A stretch of 51,213 nt of DNA from Cupriavidus numazuensis (GTDB taxonomy: Bacteria; Pseudomonadota; Gammaproteobacteria; Burkholderiales; Burkholderiaceae), in assembly GCF_905397435.1 (NCBI RefSeq), contig NZ_CAJPVI010000060.1, positions 1-51,213 on the forward strand. The letters run 5' to 3'. The notes below the pieces were generated by a model. It made no database searches. It saw nothing but the letters and a program-made list of their open reading frames with translations, and was not told where the DNA came from. Positions within the stretch are counted from its first letter, which is position 1, and every line of letters begins with the position of its first letter. The translations under genes and the position numbers were made by a program. This document shows positions 33,285 to 40,645 of the stretch, in pieces.

Positions 33285-34456
33285 AGAACAGCGTCCTTTC
33301 TGACACCTTGCGAAGCGAAATGCCGCTTGAGCTTGACCAGGGCCTCCTGCTGGATCTGGCGCACGCGTTCGCGCGTCAGGCCCATCTCCTCGGCCAGCTC
33401 TTCGAGCGTGGCCGGTTCGATATGGTTGAGGCCGAAGCGGCGCTCCACCACATAGCGGTGCTTTTCCGACAGGCGGGCCAGCCACAGCTTCATCAGGCCT
33501 TCGAGCTCTCGGTGCGCGACTTCCTGATCCGGCGCGGCATTGTGCTCGTCGGAAAGGAAGTCCAGCAGGCTGGAGCCTGGGTCCAGGTCAAACGGCGTAT
33601 CGAGCGAGGTGGTATGTTCGTTAAGCGCCAGCACGTCCTGCACCTCGTCAGGCGTCTTGCCCAGCAGGTGGGCAATATCTTCGAGGCTGGCGTCGCGGCC
33701 GTCGGTGCCGCCTTTTTCGAGATGCCGCTTGGCGCGCAGCACCTGGTTGAGTTCACGGATCACGTGGACCGGCAGCCGTACCGTGCGCGCCTGGTTCATG
33801 ATGGCGCGCTCGATGCTCTGGCGGATCCACCAGGTCGCGTAGGTAGAAAAACGGAAGCCGCGCGACGGATCGAATTTCTCGATCGCGTGCATGAGGCCGA
33901 GGTTGCCTTCCTCGATCAGATCCAGCAGCGGCACGCCACGATTGAGATAACCCTTGGCAATACTCACGACCAGACGCAGGTTGCGTTCGATCATGACCTG
34001 CCGCGCCGAGAAATCGCCGTCCTTGGCCAGCGTCGAGAAATGCAACTCCTCGGGAGCGGACAGCAGCGGCTTGATACTGATGCGATTCAGGTAGTGCTGG
34101 ACCGTATCGGCAGCCAGCTCGGTATGCAGCACGGTACGGAAGTCGTCATGCTCGGGCGCCGCGTCGGCGCCATTCTCGCTTTCCGATTCCTCTTCGTCTT
34201 CTGCCTCGTCCTCGTCATCCTCGCGCAGCTGACGATCGCTGTCGTCGCTGAGCAATTCGGCTTCGCGCAGGCCGACTGTTGCCGTGGTCGAGATCGGCTC
34301 ATCGGTCGCGGGAATCAGATCGGCACCGACATCCTTGTCGAAGGGCTCGAGTTCAACGCGACCGTCGGATTTGGCCACACCAGCCTTCACTTCCGGCTGC
34401 TTGGGACGGCGAGCCCTGCTGACGGTTTCGGAGGAGACAGTTTTCTGGCGTGGCAT
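33281..34456 (-). CDS. rpoS: RNA polymerase sigma factor RpoS
   Basis: The stationary-phase and general stress sigma factor. In 391 residues, regions 1.2 (DTVQHYLNRISIKPLLS), 2 (NLRLVVSIAKGYLNRGVPLLDLIEEGNLGLMHAIEKFD...FSTYATWWIRQSIERAI as separate pieces), 3, and 4 (EEMGLTRERVRQIQQEAL) are complete. The product is about 60 residues longer than E. coli RpoS because of an N-terminal extension. This includes a strongly acidic stretch at about 71-98 (REDDEDEAEDEEESESE). It lies 6 bp after nlpD; in other proteobacteria the main rpoS promoter is inside nlpD. Confidence 0.96.
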   Translation of the reverse strand: MPRQKTVSSETVSRARRPKQPEVKAGVAKSDGRVELEPFDKDVGADLIPATDEPISTTATVGLREAELLSDDSDRQLREDDEDEAEDEEESESENGADAAPEHDDFRTVLHTELAADTVQHYLNRISIKPLLSAPEELHFSTLAKDGDFSARQVMIERNLRLVVSIAKGYLNRGVPLLDLIEEGNLGLMHAIEKFDPSRGFRFSTYATWWIRQSIERAIMNQARTVRLPVHVIRELNQVLRAKRHLEKGGTDGRDASLEDIAHLLGKTPDEVQDVLALNEHTTSLDTPFDLDPGSSLLDFLSDEHNAAPDQEVAHRELEGLMKLWLARLSEKHRYVVERRFGLNHIEPATLEELAEEMGLTRERVRQIQQEALVKLKRHFASQGVRKDAVL

Positions 34457-34462
34457 GAACCC

Positions 34463-35326
34463 TCACTGTGGTGGCAGATACCGCATCGGATCAACCGGTT
34501 TTCCGTTCTTGCGAACTTCGAAGTGAAGTTTTACCCGGTCGGTATCACTATTGCCCATCTCCGCAATCTTCTGTCCCTTTCGGACCGTTGATTGCTCTGC
34601 CACGAGCACCTTGTCGTTGTGGCCGTAGGCAGTAAGAAATGTCTCGTTGTGTTTGATGATGACAAGATTCCCGTAGCCGCGCAAGGGGCCAACGTGAATC
34701 ACCCGACCATCGTCGGCAGCGAGCACGGCATCACCTTTCTTGCCCGCAATATCGATGCCTTTATTGCTCTTGTCATCAAATTTACCGACCAGTTGGCCGG
34801 TTGCCGGCCATGCCAGTTTCATGGCGGTGTCCGCGACCGGGCCTGATGTAGCGGCGGACGCTGCGGCACCTGCCGCAGGCGCGGGGGTGGCTGCAGCGGG
34901 CGGTACCGGCGTGCCAGCCGGCCGCGCCTGATCGATGGGCTGCGACTGGATCGAACCGGGTGTCACCGGCGTCGTGGTCACGCCCTGGCCGGCGTTGACG
35001 TCGGCACCCGGAGGCACGACGCGCAACAACTGGCCGACCTCGATCTGGTTGGCGTTGCTGATATTGTTCCAGCCCGCGACATCACGGTACGACTGACCGT
35101 TCTCGAGTGCGATGCGGTAAAGGGTATCGCCTCGCTTGACTCGATAGTATCCAGGAGGTGCCGGCTCCAGCGGTGCTGCAGGGGCAGTGCCGGCAGTAGA
35201 AGTCCGGTCCACCACGGGCGCCGGCATCGGCGAGTTGGCGCAGGCGGCCAGCAGCGCCACCAGCGTGGAAGCCGCCACAAGCTGGCCTGCGCGTGCAAAT
35301 TGTTGCGAATTCACGATCTTGTGCAT
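34463..35326 (-). CDS. nlpD: Lipoprotein NlpD, LysM and LytM domains
   Basis: An outer-membrane lipoprotein that activates periplasmic amidases during daughter-cell separation. In 287 residues there is a signal with lipobox LLAAC (Cys29), a LysM domain (about 60-105, YYRVKRGDTLYRIALENG), a Pro/Ala linker and a C-terminal LytM/M23 domain. The zinc-site residues of active M23 peptidases are missing: GxDxxG reads NKGIDIAG, and the final HxH is KLHFE. It is therefore the degenerate, activator type. It precedes rpoS directly. Confidence 0.94.
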   Translation of the reverse strand: MHKIVNSQQFARAGQLVAASTLVALLAACANSPMPAPVVDRTSTAGTAPAAPLEPAPPGYYRVKRGDTLYRIALENGQSYRDVAGWNNISNANQIEVGQLLRVVPPGADVNAGQGVTTTPVTPGSIQSQPIDQARPAGTPVPPAAATPAPAAGAAASAATSGPVADTAMKLAWPATGQLVGKFDDKSNKGIDIAGKKGDAVLAADDGRVIHVGPLRGYGNLVIIKHNETFLTAYGHNDKVLVAEQSTVRKGQKIAEMGNSDTDRVKLHFEVRKNGKPVDPMRYLPPQ

Positions 35327-35334
35327 AGTTCGAC

Positions 35335-36228
35335 TCAGATGGTGCCCGATTTTAAGGGCACAAAGAAAACGGCTTCAAGCGCGGTCCGGTGAAAACGATG
35401 CCGATTGAGCCGCTCGATTAGCAGCAGCTGCTGCGTGACCGTCTGGCCCGATCCGCCCGGTGGCGGCACTACCGCCACGGGCGCGATCAGCCGGCCGCCG
35501 ATGGCGAGCTGCTCGAGCAGGGCCTGTGGCACCTCCATGCCGGCGGCGGCAAGGATGATGGCCGAAAACGGCGCCGCCTGCGGCAGGCCTAGCATGCCGT
35601 CTCCATAGTGCAGCCGGAGGTTCGGCACACGCAGCGGCCGCAGGTTTGCCTTGGCCTGCTCGTGCAGTGGCCGGATGCGCTCGATGGAAAAAACTTCACG
35701 CGCAACAAGGCTCAGCACCGCGGCCTGATAACCGCAGCCGGTGCCGATCTCGAGCACGCGCTCAACCGGTGTGTCCGCCGAAAGGCCTTCGCGCAGCAGT
35801 TCGATCATGCGCGCGACCACGGAAGGCTTCGAGATCGTCTGCTGATGGCCGATGGGCAGCGCTGCATCTTCATACGCCTGCGATGCCAGGCCGGGCTCGA
35901 CAAACAGATGGCGCGGTACCGTGCCAATGGCGGCCAGCACGCGTTCGTCGCGGATACCCGAGGCGCGCAGCCGCGCTGCCAGTGCGCCGCGCGCGCGGTC
36001 CGACGCCATGCCACCTCCGCCCGCTGTCGCGGCCGAGGCGCGTGCCTCCACGGCGCTGGCCGCGGCCGTCGGTGCCGATGGCTGCTTGTCGCGAGCTTTG
36101 GTCTGCGCCCGCGCAGCACCCGGCGCACCGACCGCGGGCATGCCGGCGGTACGCGCCGGTGCCGGCTTGCGCTGTACTACCGCATCCAGCGGCAGAGGAA
36201 ACTTGCTGCGAGGGGGCGTCGGGCTCAT
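35335..36228 (-). CDS. pcm: Protein-L-isoaspartate O-methyltransferase
   Basis: Repairs isoaspartyl residues in aged proteins with SAM. The core (about 75-297) has IGTVPRHLFVEPGLASQAYED, PIGHQQTISKP and the SAM loop VLEIGTGCGYQAAVL. The N-terminal 73 residues are Ala/Pro/Arg-rich low complexity. The upstream ATG has no ribosome-binding site, whereas an internal ATG at 36009 follows GGAGG by four bases and would give 224 aa, close to the 208 of E. coli Pcm. The longer frame is listed; the shorter is plausible. It sits between surE and nlpD as usual. Confidence 0.9.
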   Translation of the reverse strand: MSPTPPRSKFPLPLDAVVQRKPAPARTAGMPAVGAPGAARAQTKARDKQPSAPTAAASAVEARASAATAGGGGMASDRARGALAARLRASGIRDERVLAAIGTVPRHLFVEPGLASQAYEDAALPIGHQQTISKPSVVARMIELLREGLSADTPVERVLEIGTGCGYQAAVLSLVAREVFSIERIRPLHEQAKANLRPLRVPNLRLHYGDGMLGLPQAAPFSAIILAAAGMEVPQALLEQLAIGGRLIAPVAVVPPPGGSGQTVTQQLLLIERLNRHRFHRTALEAVFFVPLKSGTI

Positions 36229-36256
36229 CGGGGCTGAGGCACTGCGGCTGGACTGG

Positions 36257-37009
36257 CTAGTTCAGCCACTGGGCAAGCGCCTCGAGCTGGCCACGATGTG
36301 TGAGGTCGAGTTGCAACGGCGTCAGCGAAACATAGCCTTCGGCGGTCGCGTGGAAATCCGTGCCTTCGCTTGCATCGCGCGCGTCTCCTGCGGCGCCGAT
36401 CCAGTAATTGAGATCGCCGCGCGGATTCACCTGCGCGATCACCGGCTGGGACGGATGCCGCTTGCCGAGCCGCGTGGCACGGTAGCCCTTGATATGTTCG
36501 AACGGGAGGTTCGGGATATTGACATTCAGCAGGAACGGCTCGACCGGCGGCGTCGCAATCGCGCGCTCGACAATGTCGCGCGCCACGCGTGCGGCGGCAT
36601 CGAGATGTTCCCAGCCCTTGTGCAACTGCGAAAAGGCAATGGAAGGAATACCGAGCAGGTAGCCTTCGATAGCGGCGGCGACGGTACCCGAATACAGCAC
36701 GTCCTCGCCCATGTTCTGTCCCTGGTTGATGCCGGACACCACCAGGTCGGGTTTTTCGTCGAGCAGGCCGGTCAGCGCGATATGCACGCAGTCGGTCGGC
36801 GTGCCGTTGACGAAGCGGAAACCCTTCTGCACGCCTTCCCGCGCTTCGTAGATCGAAAGCGGTCGCTGCAGCGTCAGCGAATTGGAAGCACCGCTGTGGT
36901 TTTGCTCGGGCGCGATCACCGTAATGCGGCCCAGCGGCGCGAGCGCGGCATGCAGGACGGCCAGTCCCGGCGCGAGATAACCGTCGTCGTTAGCTAGAAG
37001 GATGTGCAT
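36257..37009 (-). CDS. surE: 5'/3'-nucleotidase SurE
   Basis: A stationary-phase survival nucleotidase acting on nucleoside monophosphates, Mn/Mg dependent. The 250 residues open with MHILLANDDGYLAPGL (two metal-binding Asp) and include APEQNHSGASNSLT, NGTPTDCVHIAL and SGINQGQNMGEDVLYSGTV. It is the first gene of surE-pcm-nlpD-rpoS-exonuclease. TACAAT lies six bases before the ATG with no Shine-Dalgarno sequence. Confidence 0.97.
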   Translation of the reverse strand: MHILLANDDGYLAPGLAVLHAALAPLGRITVIAPEQNHSGASNSLTLQRPLSIYEAREGVQKGFRFVNGTPTDCVHIALTGLLDEKPDLVVSGINQGQNMGEDVLYSGTVAAAIEGYLLGIPSIAFSQLHKGWEHLDAAARVARDIVERAIATPPVEPFLLNVNIPNLPFEHIKGYRATRLGKRHPSQPVIAQVNPRGDLNYWIGAAGDARDASEGTDFHATAEGYVSLTPLQLDLTHRGQLEALAQWLN

Positions 37010-37015
37010 CCCGCG

Positions 37016-37021
37016 ATTGTA
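37016..37021 (-). promoter_or_regulatory. Putative -10 box six bases before the surE start
   Basis: TACAATCGCG on the minus strand, followed by the ATG at 37009 after six bases (CGCGGG). The spacing predicts a leaderless surE message. No clear -35. Confidence 0.45.
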
Positions 37022-37225
37022 CCTGACGACGACTGCGCAAGCGGCCTCTCAAGGCACTGCAAATCCGCCCCGCCACGCGTCGCCGGCGCATCCGCAAACA
37101 CGCGCAAACGGGTGAAAACCCATAACAGAACGATCGTGCTATTTGCGTTACACTTGGTCCTTGCCGTCTGCCTGCGTGCGGTCGGCACACGGCACGATTA
37201 GCCGCCCATACATATCACCGGAGAC

Positions 37226-38203
37226 ATGATGAAAGCCGTTCTGTGCAAGGCCTGGGGGCCGCCCGATTCCCTGACCGTTGAAACCCTGCCGGATCCGGTG
37301 CCGGATCAGGGCGAAGTGGTCATCGAGGTAAAGGCCGCCGGGGTGAATTTCCCGGATGTGCTCATCATCCAGAACAAATACCAGGCCAAGCCGGAACTGC
37401 CGTTTACGCCGGGTTCGGAACTGGCGGGCATTGTGACTGCCGTCGGCGCAGGCGTCACGCACGTCAAGCCCGGCGACAACGTTATTGCTTATCTCGGCAA
37501 CGGAGCATTCGCTTCGCACGTGAAGGCGCCGGCCAACAAGGTCGTGCCAATGCCGCCCGGCGTGGATTACGAAACTGCGGCAGCATTCACCCTCACCTAC
37601 GGCACCTCGCACCACGCCGTCGTCGACCGTGGCGAACTCAAGGCCGGACAGACCATGCTGGTGCTCGGCGCGGCTGGCGGCGTCGGGCTTGCCGCGATTG
37701 AAATCGGCAAGGCCATCGGCGCGCGCGTTATCGCGGCCGCATCTACGGACGAGAAGCTCGCGGTCTGCAAGGAGCACGGTGCCGATGCGCTGATCAACTA
37801 CAGCACCGAAGACCTGCGCGAACGCGTCAAGGCACTGACCGATGGCAACGGTCCGGACGTGATCTACGACCCGGTGGGTGGCGTCTATGCCGAACCGGCG
37901 TTCCGCTCGATCGCATGGCGCGGCCGCTATCTGGTGGTGGGCTTCGCCAATGGCGAGATCCCGAAGATTCCGCTGAACCTGGCGCTGCTCAAGGGGGCTT
38001 CGCTGGTGGGCGTGTTCTGGGGCGATTTCGTGCGACGTGAACCGCGTGCGAACCAGGCCAATATGGCGCAGATGCTCGGCTGGATGAAGGAAGGCAAGCT
38101 GCGCCCGCACATCTCCGCGCGCTACTCGCTGGAGCAGGCTCCGCAGGCGCTCAAGGACATGGAAGCGCGCAAGGTGACCGGCAAGGTGGTGATCGTTCCC
38201 TGA
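37226..38203 (+). CDS. NADPH:quinone oxidoreductase, zinc-free MDR family
   Basis: The 325-residue medium-chain reductase has the GroES-like N-terminal half (PGSELAGIVTAVGAGVTHVKPGDNV, here split by pattern) and the NADP-binding loop GAAGGVGLAAIEIGKAIGA near residue 150. Zinc-binding cysteines are absent, as in quinone reductases. CCGGAG precedes ATG 37226; a second ATG immediately follows. It is divergent from surE across 216 bp; a TTACACT box upstream may be its -10. Physiological substrate uncertain. Confidence 0.88.
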   Translation: MMKAVLCKAWGPPDSLTVETLPDPVPDQGEVVIEVKAAGVNFPDVLIIQNKYQAKPELPFTPGSELAGIVTAVGAGVTHVKPGDNVIAYLGNGAFASHVKAPANKVVPMPPGVDYETAAAFTLTYGTSHHAVVDRGELKAGQTMLVLGAAGGVGLAAIEIGKAIGARVIAAASTDEKLAVCKEHGADALINYSTEDLRERVKALTDGNGPDVIYDPVGGVYAEPAFRSIAWRGRYLVVGFANGEIPKIPLNLALLKGASLVGVFWGDFVRREPRANQANMAQMLGWMKEGKLRPHISARYSLEQAPQALKDMEARKVTGKVVIVP

Positions 38204-38241
38204 CCGGGAAGGAGTCGATGGTTCCCTGAGGGGAACCGCCA

Positions 38242-38280
38242 CAAAAAAATAAGGACGCAGAGCGTGCGGCAACGCTCTGC
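38242..38280 (-). terminator. Terminator of the porin gene
   Basis: On the minus strand, a 9-bp stem (GCAGAGCGT/ACGCTCTGC, 38257-38280) is followed after four bases by TTATTTTTTT. It lies about 130 bp beyond the porin stop. Confidence 0.75.
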
Positions 38281-38410
38281 ATCCCCTGCTGGGGCAATGC
38301 GCCCCAAGCTGTCTTCCACCTTCACGCACACCCCTACTGGCAGCGGAAGACAGTTCCCAATCAGGTCAGCCACCACACGGTCGCTGACTCGACATGACGA
38401 CTTTCCGCGA

Positions 38411-39469
38411 TCAGAAGCGGTGCTGCAGGCCGGCCATCACGCCGGTCTGGCTGTTGGCATACCCGACGAAATCGCGCGACAGGCTGACGTTCTGGCCGTT
38501 GCGGGCCTTGGCATAGCCAGCTGACAGATAGGCCAGCGTGCGCTTCGAGAACGAGTACTGCGCGCGCAGCGAGAACAGGATCGGATCGGCGTCGTTGCCA
38601 CCCTTGATGTTCTGCTTGTAGACCGCGCCATACAGCGTGAACGCCGGCGTGAAGTCATAGCTCGCACCGCCCCAGTACATATCGCTGCGCTCCGACGCCG
38701 CACCGGTGGTCAGCGTGCGCTTGTAGTTGCGATAGCCGGCAAACAGCGACAGGCTGCCGAAGTCATAGCTCGCGCCCGCGTGGATGCCCTGGATGTAATC
38801 CGTGGCATCAGCCGGCGTGGTACTGCTGCCAGCACCGTTCTGACGGTCCCAGGTCGCCGCGGCGGCGAACTTGCCCACGTTGTAGCCAACGCCGAGGGCG
38901 TACTTCGACGCGGTCTTGAAGTCGCCCGCCACTTCACCCATGGCCGCGGTCGCGCCCAGCTTCAGGCCGCCGAACGTACCGTCATAGCGGACCGCATTCG
39001 AGGCGCGCGAGAACAGGCCGTCCTTGCGGCCGCCGGTCGCGGTGGACGATGTCGCCCACGAATAGTTCGGCGCGTAGCCCATCGGGTCGAACGGCAGCAT
39101 GAAGTCGTACGTCGTGGTGAACGTGCGGCCCGTCACCACCTGGCCATAGTTGCTGCTGAGGCCGACCGTGGCGCGGCGATCGAACAGCGTGCCGCTCGTA
39201 TCGAGATTGCCGGTATCGATGGCGATGCCGCTTTCCAGGTTGAACACCGCCTTCAGGCCGCCGCCGAGATCCTCGACGCCGCGCATGCCCCAGCGCGAGG
39301 TATTGCGGCCGCCCGAGGTCAGCTTGACCACAGAGCCATTGGGCCCGGCATGGTTCACATACTCGACCCCCGCGTCGACCAGGCCATACATGGTCACGCT
39401 CGACTGGGCGCAGACCGATCCGGTGCCCGTCAGACCGATGCAGGCCAGAGCCAGTGCCGTACGTTTCAT
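38411..39469 (-). CDS. Outer membrane porin, Gram-negative general porin family
   Basis: A 352-residue trimeric beta-barrel porin. A signal peptide (cleaved after VCA, about residue 21) is followed by SSVTMYGLVDAGVEYV, then RWGMRGVEDLGGGLKAVFNLESG and alternating barrel strands ending in the terminal Phe (QHRF) needed for BAM insertion. This is the OmpC-like type common in Burkholderiaceae. AAGGAG before ATG 39469 fixes the start. It is transcribed divergently from a TctD/TctE-like two-component system, which may control it. Confidence 0.93.
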   Translation of the reverse strand: MKRTALALACIGLTGTGSVCAQSSVTMYGLVDAGVEYVNHAGPNGSVVKLTSGGRNTSRWGMRGVEDLGGGLKAVFNLESGIAIDTGNLDTSGTLFDRRATVGLSSNYGQVVTGRTFTTTYDFMLPFDPMGYAPNYSWATSSTATGGRKDGLFSRASNAVRYDGTFGGLKLGATAAMGEVAGDFKTASKYALGVGYNVGKFAAAATWDRQNGAGSSTTPADATDYIQGIHAGASYDFGSLSLFAGYRNYKRTLTTGAASERSDMYWGGASYDFTPAFTLYGAVYKQNIKGGNDADPILFSLRAQYSFSKRTLAYLSAGYAKARNGQNVSLSRDFVGYANSQTGVMAGLQHRF

Positions 39470-39964
39470 TCTTCTCTCCTTGCTTTGCTTGTTGTGGTTT
39501 GTGGTAACAGCCACCGCGTTCGCCCGAGGATCGTGTCCGCCGGCAAAGCCGGCGGCGAATCGCGGTGGCATGACGGCCGCCCCGCGTCGGCCGCAGTACC
39601 GGCAGGACCGCATGCCGGCACACCCACCACAACCTGTCCCCTGGTCGTTATGGCGCTCCATCCGCTGGCGGTGGAACACTCGAATGAGCGGCATCGTAGG
39701 GGACGGGCACTTTCAGTTCGCTTTCGTGCGAAAGCGGATTGGCGCGTGATGCACCAACTCGGGGTTGGGAGTTTCCCTAGTTTCAAAGACGGTGCACTTC
39801 GCTGTATCTGTCTGGGCCATTCCATCCATTGAATTGCCCCAGGGCTGTGCGCCGTGGCGGGACACGGACATGCACGCCTGGCCGCACGGCCATTGGGCCG
39901 GTGCAGCAAGCGCCGCCTTGCCCGTCCCACAGCGCTGCCTGCCTTGCCGCTTTGAATTACCCCG
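39470..39964. other. 495-bp divergent region between porin and two-component system
   Basis: No convincing gene. It contains a GC hairpin CCGCCGGC/GCCGGCGG (39537-39555) and the near-perfect dyad CGCTTTCG-TG-CGAAAGCG (39719-39736). No Shine-Dalgarno sequence precedes the response regulator ATG. I cannot assign promoters with confidence. Confidence 0.6.
39719..39736. promoter_or_regulatory. 18-bp dyad in the porin/TCS intergenic region
   Basis: CGCTTTCG and CGAAAGCG are exact complements around TG. The site is about 250 bp from the porin start and 230 bp from the regulator start. It is a candidate operator for a dimeric regulator; the binding protein is unknown. Confidence 0.45.
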
Positions 39965-40645
39965 ATGCGTATCCTGCTTGCCGAAGACAACCTGATGCTG
40001 GCCAACTCGCTGACCCAGGCCATGACCCAGGCCGGGTTCACCGTCGACTGCATGCACGACGGCCGTAGCGCCGACCACCTGCTGGCCACGCAGGACTATG
40101 CGTTGCTGATCCTCGACCTCGGCCTGCCGCGGCTGGACGGACTCGAGGTGCTGCGCCGGCTGCGCCAGCGCCGCAACCGGATGCCCGTGCTGATCCTGAC
40201 CGCGCATGGTTCGGTGGAGGACCGCGTGCGCGGCCTGGACCTGGGCGCCGACGACTACCTGGCCAAGCCTTTCGACCTTTCCGAACTTGAAGCGCGCGCA
40301 CGCGCGCTGATCCGGCGCAGCCACGGGCATGAATCCACCCAGCTGAGCTGCGGCCCGCTGCACTACGACAGCGTCAGCCGCGCGTTCACGATCGACGGCG
40401 AACTGCTGCAGCTCACGCGGCGCGAGCGATCGGTGCTGGAAGTGCTGTTGCTGCGTGATGGCAAGGCCGTCAACAAGTCAGCCCTGTCCGAGAAAATCTT
40501 CGGCATCGACGAGTCGGTCAACCCGGATGCCATCGAGATCTACATCCACCGCCTGCGCAAGAAGCTCGATGGCAGCGGCGTGGCGATCGTCACGCTGCGT
40601 GGGCTCGGCTACCTGATCGAAGCGCGGCCACAGCCCGCGCCATGA
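39965..40645 (+). CDS. OmpR-family response regulator, TctD-like
   Basis: The 226 residues comprise a receiver domain (Asp8 acidic pocket, phospho-acceptor Asp51 in LLILDLGLPRLDG, conserved Lys in DYLAKPF) and a C-terminal winged helix (LTRRERSVLEVLLLRDG ... EIYIHRLRKKL ... VTLRGLGYLIE). It overlaps the histidine kinase by 4 bp (ATGA). The combination with a TctE-like kinase and divergent porin recalls tctDE-opdH of Pseudomonas, which responds to tricarboxylates; the signal here is unproven. Confidence 0.92.
   Translation: MRILLAEDNLMLANSLTQAMTQAGFTVDCMHDGRSADHLLATQDYALLILDLGLPRLDGLEVLRRLRQRRNRMPVLILTAHGSVEDRVRGLDLGADDYLAKPFDLSELEARARALIRRSHGHESTQLSCGPLHYDSVSRAFTIDGELLQLTRRERSVLEVLLLRDGKAVNKSALSEKIFGIDESVNPDAIEIYIHRLRKKLDGSGVAIVTLRGLGYLIEARPQPAP

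Noticed and set aside
38220..38237. GGTTCCC/GGGAACC hairpin as terminator of the quinone oxidoreductase
   Set aside because: It is followed by an A-run, not a T-run, on the coding strand. It may be a simple hairpin.
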